From: Xenopus tropicalis
Lineage: Eukaryota; Chordata; Amphibia; Anura; Pipidae
NCBI RefSeq assembly: GCF_000004195.4
Contig: NC_030680.2
Span: 4,329,437 to 4,393,436, forward strand
DNA length: 64,000 nt
Direction of reading: 5' to 3'
The translations under genes were made by a program, and so were the position numbers. The notes beneath the pieces were generated by a model, which ran no database searches, was not told the origin of the DNA, and saw nothing but the letters and a program-made list of their open reading frames with translations. Below are positions 45,983-57,369 of this stretch, one piece after another (positions within the stretch are counted from its first letter, which is position 1; each line of letters starts with the position of its first letter).

Positions 45983-46376
45983 CCCAATAAGGGGTAATTA
46001 TATCTTAGTTGGGATCAAGTACAGGTACTGTTTTATTATTACAGAGAAAAGGGAATCATTTAACCATGAAATAAACCCAATAGGGCTGTTCTGCCCCAAT
46101 AAGGGGTAATTATATCTTAGTTGGGATCAAGTACAGGTACTGTTTTATTATTACAGAGAAAAGGGAATCATTTAACCATTAAATAAACCCAATAGGGCTG
46201 TTCTGCCCCAATAAGGGGTAATTATATCTTAGTTGGGATCAAGTACAGGTACTGTTTTATTATTACAGAGGAAAGGGAAATCAATTTTTAAAATTTGAAT
46301 TATTTGATTACAGTGGAGTCTATTGGAGACGGGCTTTCTGTGGTTCAGAGTTTTCTGGCTAACAGATCCCATACCA
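45983..46376. mobile_element. TA-flanked CAGGTA MITE, 5'-truncated copy with 112-bp units
   Basis: About 2.5 of the 112-bp units seen at 9095 and 11690, then the right-hand body (GGAGTCTATTGGAGACGGGC) and a degraded terminus CAGATCCCATACCAG. The left terminus is absent. Confidence 0.7.
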
Positions 46377-47604
46377 GGGGGACACAACACCACCCAGTGT
46401 GCCCTTGCCCTAATGGTTTGGGGTCAAATCTGCTTGTATAACACCAATGGGAACCCCCACCCTTGCTCAGATGCCACCCCCATACTCATAGAATTTGAAT
46501 ATTTCCCATCACTGATCTCCTTGCTCTCAGATAGGCTTGCACGTTGCTGCCACCTAGTGGTGCAAATAGTAAAGAGAAATTTGGAAGATTTTGATGGAAA
46601 AAAAAGAGTTCAGGTTGTTGTTATGAACAAGTATTTATAAAGCACCGACATATTCCTCAGCGCTGTACAATAGAAGGTACTTACATCTAATATACAAATG
46701 GCAGCACTTTTATAAATTAATCTAGAGACATATTAGTATTTATAGTTGTTTCATGAGCAGATCTATATCCAAGCCGCCTACTGAACCAAACGAGGCAGAA
46801 ACCTACAGAGATTGTGGGTAAATAAGCCGGCCCAATAGGATCCTCTCCTATTCATATTACAGGCTCTTATTCCAACTCTACCTAATTAGACCCTAGCAAC
46901 CAGACAGCTAAGATAGAATGGGGGGGGGGGGGTGGGGGTGGAGTAGGTGTTAGAGAGGCCTTGTGCTTTGGGAAGTGTTAGTGCAGCTGCCGGCTGGTAT
47001 CTATGGGATTCCCACCTGTTATTGTTATTATTATTATTGTTTCTTTAGGTCTGGGTGTTTCTGCAGGAACAGCCAGTGAGTTCCACACAATCTATTTCAC
47101 TGTCAGACTGTCTGGGCCCAGTGTGCAAGTTACTCATTGACCTGCCGGCAATTGGCTTTGTCTTCTGCTTCCTTGTGTGCAAATCAGCGGCCTTATCTGC
47201 CCAGCAATTGCCCTCGGGCCCCGGGGCCTTATCTGCTATTTACCTTCACTGACCTGTGTACTGGGAATGTCTGTCTCTCCTAAGTGCCCTCTTCCTGGAA
47301 ACCAGCGGTGCCACAGATAGGCCACCAGGGGGCGGGGAGAGATCACTGGGGCCAGATCCCTCATCTATGGCATAAATCTGTGCCTCTGCTTCCTTATCTC
47401 TCCCACTGCCAGAACCAGATCAGCAGCCTCTCCAGGCAGCAGTGCTGCAATATAAATAACCCTGATTTGCCCCAGGATATGTGTGAGTTGCACTCAGGGG
47501 AATGGGAGGAAAGGGTCTGTTCCTTGGCTAATCTGTATGAGGAGGAGACTTTGCCCCTTTGAAGTGGGAGAGAATGGCCTAATAATGTCAGGGCAGTGGG
47601 AGAT
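46377..47604. other. Unique region with a second L2-like tail
   Basis: 46612-46670 (AAGTATTTATAAAGCACCGA + CATATTCCTCAGCGCTGTAC) is a diverged relative of the tail at 45109. G13 lies at 46920-46932. No exon recognised in the remainder. Confidence 0.35.
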
Positions 47605-47940
47605 AAGCCGGGGTGGGGGGGGGGGGTCCCAGGATACACCGGGGTGGGGTCCCAGGATACACGGGGTGGGGGGTCCCAGGATACACCGGGGTGGGGTCCC
47701 AGGATACACGGGGTGGGGGGGGGGTCCCAGGATACACCGGGGTGGGGGGGGGGGGGTCCCAGGATACACCGGGGTGGGGGGGGTCCCAGGATACACCGTG
47801 GTGGGGTCCCAGGATACACGGGGTGGGGGGGGTGGGGTCCCAGGATACACCGGGGTGGGGGGGGGGGGCCCAGGATACACCGGGGTGGGGGGGGTCCCAG
47901 GATACACCGGGGTGGGGGGGTCCCAGGATACACTGGGGGC
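47605..47940. repeat. G-rich 23-33-bp minisatellite
   Basis: About a dozen units of GGGTCCCAGGATACACCGGG + GTGGGG, with spacer G-runs of 4 to 10. The plus strand has many G4-G10 runs. Confidence 0.92.
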
Positions 47941-48260
47941 TACACTTGGCCAACCGTAAATGAAATGGGCTGTAGGGAGCTGCTGTTCAGGTCGTGTACA
48001 AGCAGTTTGTTTTCCCCAGGCAAACACGGCTGGGAGGTGCAGCTTTCCCTTTAATGCCTGTCTCACAGCTCAGCGCAATATTGGGAAGCAAAAAAACAGT
48101 TTTCGGCTAAACAAATAATTGTTTTTGGGGTAATTACTCACTTTAAACATCCTGTGAGAAGCCGGTCTGTGTAATGTGGTCTTGGCAGGGAAACCGTCCT
48201 ACTGCCCCGCTCCGCCCCCCAGTAACTGCCCCGACTCCGCCCATTCCTATATACTGTGCC
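47941..48260. other. Unique spacer
   Basis: Nothing recognisable. Confidence 0.3.
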
Positions 48261-48826
48261 CAAGTTTGCTCATAGCCTGTACAGAGAGATACCATAAAAC
48301 TATGGCACATAGGGATTCCCCTGTACTAAGCACAATTCAGCAGGAACAGCCCCCTAAGTTTGCTCATAGCCTGTACAGAGAGATACCATAAAACTATGGC
48401 ACATAGGGATTCCCCTGTACTAAGCACAATTCAGCAGGAACAGCCCCCTAAGTTTGCCCATAGCCTGTACAGAGAGATACCATAAAACTATGGCACATAG
48501 GGATTCCCCTGTACTAAGCACAATTCAGCAGGAACAGCCCCCTAAGTTTGCCCATAGCCTGTACAGAGAGATACCATAAAACTATGGCACATAGGGATTC
48601 CCCTGTACTAAGCACAATTCAGCAGGAACAGCCCCCTAAGTTTGCTCATAGCCTGTACAGAGAGATACCATAAAACTATGGCACATAGGGATTCCCCTGT
48701 ACTAAGCACAATTCAGCAGGAACAGCCCCCTAAGTTTGCTCATAGCCTGTACAGAGAGATACCATAAAACTATGGCACATAGGGATTCCCCTGTACTAAG
48801 CACAATTCAGCAGGAACAGCCCCATT
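48261..48826. repeat. 94-bp minisatellite, site 3 of 3
   Basis: About six copies of the same unit and orientation as 7236 and 24091. Confidence 0.95.
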
Positions 48827-49290
48827 AGAATATTGTGACCAAACATAGAATGGTGCCTAGTGCTGGGGGCTACACATTATTACAGGGGGGGGGATAATGG
48901 AGGGGCAGGACACTTGCTGACACTTGTTACAGACCCCACTCCTGTGATCAAAGAGAGACACTCATGAATAGAACTCTCTCCCTGCGCTCTCTCGGCGCTG
49001 AAGGGCCTGACTGATTCCCTTAAGGGGCAGTGAGACAAACAAAGTGGGTCAAGGACCCCCCCCCCCCCCGGATCTTTAGTCTGTTCCGCTGGAAGCTTTT
49101 CTGCTCAGTCGGGGGGGGGGGGGAAGCAGAACACGGGGGGGGGGGGAAGCAGAACACGGGGGGGGGGGGACCTACACTTCCCTTATGTAGGAGCAGGGGG
49201 CCTGACTGGGCAGATATGGGAGTGTAATTACCCTAGGGGCAATTGTGAAGGAGAAGATATATACTTTGCCTATAAGCACCTATAAGCCTA
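48827..49290. other. Spacer with a G-rich three-unit repeat
   Basis: 49109-49173 has G-runs of about 11 alternating with AAGCAGAACAC. C14-C15 lies near 49057. No exon recognised. Confidence 0.4.
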
Positions 49291-49464
49291 TATGGCACCC
49301 CCGGATGCGTAAGGGGCAACCCGAGGCTCCCCCGGATGCGTAAGGGGCAACCCGAGGCTCCCCCGGATGCGTAAGGGGCAACCCGAGGCTCCCCCGGATG
49401 CGTAAGGGGCAACCCGAGGCTCCCCCGGATGCGTAAGGGGCAACCCGAGGCTCCCCCGGATGTG
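49291..49464. repeat. 31-bp minisatellite
   Basis: About 5.5 units of CCCCCGGATGCGTAAGGGGC + AACCCGAGGCT. Confidence 0.95.
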
Positions 49465-49944
49465 TAATGGGCTCATGTAGTAAAGGTTGCAGTTTCTGCC
49501 CCAGATCTAGTAAAGTTGCCCACACATTTGCTTTCAAGCTGATCACCATTTAATTATACCTGCTAATTGGTTGCTATGGGTTACTAGAACCATTACAGGC
49601 TTTGTGACTTATAGTCTAACCAGTGCCTATCTGCATATTAACCCACACATTTCCCAACCAGATTGGCAGATAAACAAGGTTCCTGTCTGGCCGCTATCTA
49701 TTTGCCCCAGCAGGACATTGTGCAGGGGCAAGAAACAGGCAGCCAGGGGGCTATAAAGCAGACGGGTGCCCGGCCAGAAGGAAACGAGACCCTATACAGA
49801 CCCCCCTCGTGTGAGGAAAGAATTAGAGTGGGGAAAGGAGCTAAAGTGGCGGCACCTCCTTGTACTCAGCCAAGTGCTCTCAGTGCTGTGTAACGGGCAC
49901 GTCATACGGAGCTGTACTGCCACTCGTGCCCCCCGGGATTCTCT
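49465..49944. other. Unique spacer
   Basis: Nothing recognisable. Confidence 0.3.
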
Positions 49945-50272
49945 CTGGGTAGGAGCTGCCATACTATTTCTTCCTCTGTTTATACACATGGGTAGGAGCT
50001 GCCATACTATTTCTTCCTCTGTTTATACACATGGGTAGGAGCTGCCATACTATTTCTTCCTCTGTTTATACACATGGGTAGGAGCTGCCATACTATTTCT
50101 TCCTCTGTTTATACACATGGGTAGGAGCTGCCATACTATTTCTTCTTCTGTTTATACACATGGGTAGGAGCTGCCATACTATTTCTTCTTCTGTTTATAC
50201 ACATGGGTAGGAGCTGCCATACTATTTCTTCTTCTGTTTATACACAGGGGTAGGAGCTGCCATACTATTCCC
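49945..50272 (+). repeat. 43-bp minisatellite related to the 104-bp unit
   Basis: About 7.5 units of GGGTAGGAGCTGCCATACTA + TTTCTTCCTCTGTTTATACACAT. GGGTAGGAGCTGCCATA and TTTATACACATGGG correspond to GGGTAGGAGGTGCCATA and TTTATACATATGGG of the 104-bp unit at 14876, so this looks like a shortened derivative or ancestor. Confidence 0.9.
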
Positions 50273-50880
50273 TTACCCGGGGGGTATGTATAGGGCAGCA
50301 CTTACATTATGCCAGTCGCTGGGATATAAAACCACCGGGGCTGTCGCTGTGCCAAGACCAACTGCAAGGGAAATGGGTTTCTCTGCTCGAGCGGCTCGTT
50401 GGCTCCTGGGACTTCATTGTGCCGGGGTATTTAGCGCAGAGTCAGGCCGAATAGGAGCCAAAAGCCCCAGTGTATCGGCCCTCACCGCCTTTCCATAACT
50501 CTTGTAAATAGCCTGAGCCTCACAGCTGGGGGGCCCCGGGACTGTGTATTCATCCATTCATGAACTTGTCAGCGGGCTATTGTGTCTGTCCCGGGCCCCC
50601 CCGGAACCCATACATCTCACTCTGCCGCCCCCCCCCAACCCCAGTGACCCCCTGTTGTACCCAACACTGCGCCCCTGCCCCCCCTGCCGCTCTCTCGCCG
50701 CCAGTGACTTGCCCGGGCATATGCCCCCCGTCTCCTATTCTGCCCTCACTCACGGTAGTGCAATGGGGGGGGGGGGGGTAAGTTTGCTCACATTTACTGA
50801 ACTGTCAGCAGGGAGTCCATTTAATCTCTACAGAGATGCTAATTTACTGCTATCAATGGGCCGTTAACTGTCTCACTCCC
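50273..50880. other. GC-rich unique spacer
   Basis: 50590-50760 is C-rich, with a G13 run at about 50765. No exon recognised. Confidence 0.3.
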
Positions 50881-53800
50881 AAATATACAGAGAAGGAATG
50901 TTCTGGGCACACAATAAGCTGTACCCCCATACTGTACTGTCTAAGGGAAACACTATGGCACCTCCTACCCATATGTATAAATACAAATATACAGAGAAGG
51001 AATGTTCTGGGCACACAATAAGCTGTACCCCCATACTGTACTGTCTAAGGGAAACACTATGGCACCTCCTACCCATATGTATAAATACAAATATACAGAG
51101 AAGGAATGTTCTGGGCACACAATAAGCTGTACCCCCATACTGTACTGTCTAAGGGAAACACTATGGCACCCCCTACCCATATGTATAAATACAAATATAC
51201 AGAGAAGGAATGTTCTGGGCACACAATAAGCTGTACCCCCATGTTTCTAAGGGAAACACTATGGCACCCCCTACCCATATGTATAAATACAAATATACAG
51301 AGAGGGAATGTTCTGGGCACACAATAAGCTGTACCCCCATACTGTACTGTCTAAGGGAAACACTATGGCACCTCCTACCCATATGTATAAATACAAATAT
51401 ACAGAGAAGGAATGTTCTGGGCACACAATAAGCTGTACCCCCATACTGTACTGTCTAAAGGAAACACTATGGCACCTCCTACCCATATGTATAAATACAA
51501 ATATACAGAGAAGGAATGTTCTGGGCACACAATAAGCTGTACCCCCATACTGTACTGTCTAAGGGAAACACTATGGCACCTCCTACCCATATGTATAAAT
51601 ACAAATATACAGAGAAGGAATGTTCTGGGCACACAATAAGCTGTACCCCCATACTGTACTGTCTAAGGGAAACACTATGGCACCCCCTACCCATATGTAT
51701 AAATACAAATATACAGAGAAGGAATGTTCTGGGCACACAATAAGCTGTACCCCCATACTGTACTGTCTAAGGGAAACACTATGGCACCCCCTACCCATAT
51801 GTATAAATACAAATATACAGAGAGGGAATGTTCTGGGCACACAATAAGCTGTACCCCCATACTGTACTGTCTAAGGGAAACACTATGGCACCTCCTACCC
51901 ATATGTATAAATACAAATATACAGAGAAGGAATGTTCTGGGCACACAATAAGCTGTACCCCCATACTGTACTGTCTAAGGGAAACACTATGGCACCCCCT
52001 ACCCATATGTATAAATACAAATATACAGAGAGGGAATGTTCTGGGCACACAATAAGCTGTACCCCCATACTGTACTGTCTAAGGGAAACACTATGGCACC
52101 CCCTACCCATATGTATAAATACAAATATACAGAGAGGGAATGTTCTGGGCACACAATAAGCTGTACCCCCATACTGTACTGTCTAAGGGAAACACTATGG
52201 CACCCCCTACCCATATGTATAAATACAAATATACAGAGAAGGAATGTTCTGGGCACACAATAAGCTGTACCCCCATACTGTACTGTCTAAGGGAAACACT
52301 ATGGCACCCCCTACCCATATGTATAAATACAAATATACAGAGAAGGAATGTTCTGGGCACACAATAAGCTGTACCCCCATACTGTACTGTCTAAGGGAAA
52401 CACTATGGCACCCCCTACCCATATGTATAAATACAAATATACAGAGAAGGAATGTTCTGGGCACACAATAAGCTGTACCCCCATACTGTACTGTCTAAGG
52501 GAAACACTATGGCACCTCCTACCCATATGTATAAATACAAATATACAGAGAAGGAATGTTCTGGGCACACAATAAGCTGTACCCCCATACTGTACTGTCT
52601 AAGGGAAACACTATGGCACCCCCTACCCATATGTATAAATACAAATATACAGAGAAGGAATGTTCTGGGCACACAATAAGCTGTACCCCCATACTGTACT
52701 GTCTAAGGGAAACACTATGGCACCTCCTACCCATATGTATAAATACAAATATACAGAGAAGGAATGTTCTGGGCACACAATAAGCTGTACCCCCATACTG
52801 TACTGTCTAAGGGAAACACTATGGCACCTCCTACCCATATGTATAAATACAAATATACAGAGAAGGAATGTTCTGGGCACACAATAAGCTGTACCCCCAT
52901 ACTGTACTGTCTAAGGGAAACACTATGGCACCTCCTACCCATATGTATAAATACAAATATACAGAGAAGGAATGTTCTGGGCACACAATAAGCTGTACCC
53001 CCATACTGTACTGTCTAAGGGAAACACTATGGCACCCCCTACCCATATGTATAAATACAAATATACAGAGAAGGAATGTTCTGGGCACACAATAAGCTGT
53101 ACCCCCATACTGTACTGTCTAAGGGAAACACTATGGCACCTCCTACCCATATGTATAAATACAAATATACAGAGAAGGAATGTTCTGGGCACACAATAAG
53201 CTGTACCCCCATACTGTACTGTCTAAGGGAAACACTATGGCACCTCCTACCCATATGTATAAATACAAATATACAGAGAAGGAATGTTCTGGGCACACAA
53301 TAAGCTGTACCCCCATACTGTACTGTCTAAGGGAAACACTATGGCACCTCCTACCCATATGTATAAATACAAATATACAGAGAAGGAATGTTCTGGGCAC
53401 ACAATAAGCTGTACCCCCATACTGTACTGTCTAAGGGAAACACTATGGCACCCCCTACCCATATGTATAAATACAAATATACAGAGAAGGAATGTTCTGG
53501 GCACACAATAAGCTGTACCCCCATACTGTACTGTCTAAGGGAAACACTATGGCACCTCCTACCCATATGTATAAATACAAATATACAGAGAAGGAATGTT
53601 CTGGGCACACAATAAGCTGTACCCCCATACTGTACTGTCTAAGGGAAACACTATGGCACCTCCTACCCATATGTATAAATACAAATATACAGAGAAGGAA
53701 TGTTCTGGGCACACAATAAGCTGTACCCCCATACTGTACTGTCTAAGGGAAACACTATGGCACCTCCTGCCCATATGTATAAATACAAATATACAGAGAA

Positions 53801-53888
53801 GGAATGTTCTGGGCACACAATAAGCTGTACCCCCATACTGTACTGTCTAAGGGAAACACTATGGCACCTCCTGCCCATATGTATAAAT
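50881..53888 (-). repeat. 104-bp minisatellite, large inverted array
   Basis: About 29 units, reverse complement of the 14876-15548 array (GGAATGTTCTGGGCACACAA ... ATACAAATATACAGAGAA). Units are almost identical. Two biallelic positions (CACCTCC/CACCCCC and AGAGAAGG/AGAGAGGG) form patterns, and one unit near 51240 lacks 6 bp. Confidence 0.97.
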
Positions 53889-54278
53889 CTCTGCGGCCGT
53901 TAGTTTGTACCTAAGTTGGGCCGTCCGTCTCCCTATAGGAGTTCATTCACTTCTGTATTGATGATCGGCCCATTCAGGCAGGAGCGGCCAATCTGTAAGT
54001 TGCATTGCCTGGGGGGGGGGAGGGCTCCTTGTCTCGCTCCCCTCCCTCTGCCCCAGCTGCCACCTCCCTCGCTCCTTTCAGGGATTTGCCTGAGTGAGTC
54101 CCAAGGAGCAGGACAGGGATGGAGGGATGAGAGGCTGTGCCCCAGGGTGGATATGTATGGCTGTGGCAGGGGGGCCCCGCTGAAGCCTGAGGATGAGTGT
54201 GATGCTCTGGCGCTGGGAACAGAACAATGCGACCATGAAGCTGGTAAGTCTCCTGTTTGGGGCTTTGCTGCGCAACCT
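53889..54278 (+). other. Candidate exon pair (53939-53994 and 54082-54243), unrecognised
   Basis: Good splice signals surround two open blocks. A pyrimidine-rich acceptor ending CCTATAG precedes 53939, and a donor GTAAGT follows 53994. An acceptor CTCCTTTCAG precedes 54082, and a donor GTAAGT follows 54243. The implied intron is 87 nt. One frame stays open through both blocks when joined. Joining to nav2 exon 1 in phase 0 instead meets a TGA early in the second block, so this is not a simple nav2 cassette. The predicted residues (for example MYGCGRGAPLKPEDECDALA) match nothing I know. It could be a non-coding or alternative-start transcript, or chance. Confidence 0.25.
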
Positions 54279-55440
54279 GGTCCTGCTGGTACCAAAGGGA
54301 AAGGTCTCCTGCAGGTGCGGTTGGTCCTTTTTAAATATAGAATAATACATATAGTGAGCCTCGGGGGACAGTGGGGGGGTCTCTCTGTACCAAAGGGAAA
54401 GGTCTCCTGCATGTGCGGTTGGTCCTTCTTAAATATAGAATGATACATGTAGTGAGCCTGGGGGGATAGCGGGGGTCTCTCGGTACCAAAGGGAAAGGTC
54501 TCCTGCAGGTGCGGTTGGTCCTTCTTAAATATAGAATGATACATGTAGTGAGCCTGGGGGGATAGCGGGGGTCTCTCGGTACCAAAGGGAAAGGTCTCCT
54601 GCAGGTGCGGTTGGTCCTTCTTAAATATAGAATAATACATATAGTGAGCCTCGGGGGACAGTGGGGGGGTCTCTCTGTACCAAAGGGAAAGGTCTCCTGC
54701 ATGTGCGGTTGGTCCTTCTTAAATATAGAATGATACATGTAGTGAGCCTGGGGGGATAGCGGGGGTCTCTCTGTACCAAAGGGAAAGGTCTCCTGCAGGT
54801 GCGGTTGGTCCTTCTTAAATATAGAATAATACATATAGTGAGCCTCGGGGGACAGTGGGGGGGTCTCTCTGTACCAAAGGGAAAGGTCTCCTGCATGTGC
54901 GGTTGGTCCTTCTTAAATATAGAATGATACATGTAGTGAGCCTGGGGGGATAGCGGGGGTCTCTCTGTACCAAAGGGAAAGGTCTCCTGCAGGTGCGGTT
55001 GGTCCTTCTTAAATATAGAATAATACATATAGTGAGCCTCGGGGGACAGTGGGGGGGTCTCTCTGTACCAAAGGGAAAGGTCTCCTGCATGTGCGGTTGG
55101 TCCTTCTTAAATATAGAATGATACATGTAGTGAGCCTGGGGGGATAGCGGGGGTCTCTCTGTACCAAAGGGAAAGGTCTCCTGCAGGTGCGGTTGGTCCT
55201 TCTTAAATATAGAATGATACATGTAGTGAGCCTGGGGGGATAGCGGGGGTCTCTCTGTACCAAAGGGAAAGGTCTCCTGCAGGTGCAGTTGGTCCTTCTT
55301 AAATATAGAATAATACATATAGTGAGCCTCGGGGGACAGTGGGGGGGTCCTGCTGGTACCAAAGGGAAAGGTCTCCTGCAGGTGCGGTTGGTCCTTTTTA
55401 AATATAGAATAATACATATAGCGAGCCTGGGGGGGAAGCT
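54279..55440. repeat. 95-98-bp minisatellite
   Basis: About 12 units containing AAAGGGAAAGGTCTCCTGCA, GGTGCGGTTGGTCCTTCTTA and AATATAGAATAATACATATA. Two alternating types (CATATAGTGAGCCTCGGGGG and CATGTAGTGAGCCTGGGGGG) give a dimer-like order in the middle. Confidence 0.95.
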
Positions 55441-56337
55441 TTTGTATGGGAAACAGTGCATGGGGGTCTTTAGGCAACTGCCCCCCCTGCATAGAAAGGG
55501 GTTCATGGACTGAGGTTTCCCCACGTGACTCCTGATCAGTATTTACAGTATAATGTGTTCCCCCCCCAATTGGTGGGGAACTGCAACTTTTACACTGCTG
55601 CCTGACAGATGCTGGGAGTTGTAGTTCGGCTACAGCCAGATGGTTGTGTGTTTGATTAGCGTTTCACCGGATCCTCCATAAAGATCAGGGCAATTTCAAA
55701 TGTAGTGTAAAGTTGTGAGTACCCCCTCCCTCTCAAAATAGGCTCCTCCCACTCCCTTCCCACCTGTCCAGATTCATGCTGATGATGTCATGTTCATGAT
55801 GTAATTTCCACGCAGCAGGTTTGACCATTGCAGGTTGGGTTTGGCTTGGGGGTCTCAGAAGGGTCAGGTTGGGGGGGTCTCAGGTCGGCAGGGGTGGGTC
55901 TGCCTAATAAGGCTGCCCATGTCTCTGTCAGTGCCACCCTGGGTGCCCAATGAAAGCCAGTATATGGCATATACAATGCATCATTCCCATAGTTCCAGAG
56001 GGAAGTACCATTGTTTGGGGGGATCTCAGTAGGAGCTGTGTCCCAGTGCCCATGGGTGTAGGAGTGGGTGCTGAGGGTGAGCCTCTCCCGGCTGTGGGGA
56101 TATGGGTGCGCTCTCCTTTCTGCCTCTCTATCTGATTCCAGAAGCTGCCGAACTGGTTTGGCTCTGGGTTTGCAATAAACTTCTATTGAATTAACCGATG
56201 GTGCAACGACCCATTGTGCCGAGTGTGAAACCCAAGCAGCCCGGCTCACTATTGTGCTCGCACTATTATTGTAGCAACGTGACCCTATTGTGCCCTAATG
56301 GGGCCATCTCCTGCCCCCCATTGGCACTAGTGTGTAA
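55441..56337. other. Unique spacer
   Basis: 55800-55900 has GGGT-rich text resembling the degenerate repeats upstream. No exon recognised. Confidence 0.3.
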
Positions 56338-57303
56338 GGGAAGCGCTAGTGGGAATCACTACTGGGAAGCGCTACTGGGGAACACTATTGGGGAGCGCTA
56401 CTGGGAAGCACTACTGGGGAACACTATTGGGGAGCGCTACTGGGAAGCACTACTGGGGAACACTATTAGGGAGTGCTACTGGGAAGCACTACTGGGGAAC
56501 ACTATTGGGGAGTGCTACTGGGAAGCACTACTGGGGAACAATATTGGGGAGTGCTTCTGGGAAGCACTATTGGGGAACACTATTGGGGAGTGCTACTGGG
56601 GAGCACTATTGGGGAGTGCTACTGGGGAGCACTATTGGGGAGTGCTACTGGGAAGCACTACTGGGGAACACTATTGGGGAGTGCTACTGGGAAGCACTAC
56701 TGGGGAACACTATTGGGGAGCGCTACTGGGAAGCACTACTGGGGAACACTATTGGGGAGTGCTACTGGGAAACACTATTGGGGAGCGCTACTGGGAAGCA
56801 CTACTGGGGAACACTATTGGGGAGCGCTACTGGGAAGCACTACTGGGGAACACTATTGGGGAGTGCTACTGGGAAACACTATTGGGGAGCGCTACTGGGA
56901 AGCACTACTGGGGAACACTATTGGGGAGTGCTACTGGGAAACACTATTGGGGAGCGCTACTGGGAAGCACTACTGGGGAACACTATTGGGGAGCGCTACT
57001 GGGAAGCACTACTGGGGAACACTATTGGGGAGCGCTACTGGGAAACACTATTGGGGAGCGCTACTGGGAAGCACTACTGGGGAACACTATTGGGGAGTGC
57101 TACTGGGAAGCACTACTGGGGAGCACTATTGGGGAGCACTATTGGGGAACACTATTGGGGAGCGCTACTGGGAAGCACTACTGGGGAACACTATTTGGGA
57201 GTGCTACTGGGAAGCACTACTGGGGAACACTATTGGGGAGTGCTACTGGGAAGCGCTACTGGGAATCGCTACTGGGAAGCACCACTGGGAAACACTACTG
57301 GGA
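56338..57303. repeat. 13-bp minisatellite organised in 39-bp higher-order units
   Basis: The base unit is GCACTACTGGGGA with variants GCGCTACTGGGAA and ACACTATTGGGGA. The three variants repeat in order as a 39-bp unit for most of the array, with occasional 26-bp slips. Since 39 is a multiple of three, several frames are open throughout. Confidence 0.95.
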
Positions 57304-57369
57304 CACCCTGCTTCTTGTCTGCCCGGTCCCATCCAACTCAAACATCCAGGGGCCACAGTGAGATGATGT

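Noticed and set aside
53939..54243. Interpretation of the candidate exons as the missing nav2 exon 2
   Set aside because: The expected IYTDW... CH-domain start is absent, and phase-0 joining from exon 1 gives a stop codon.
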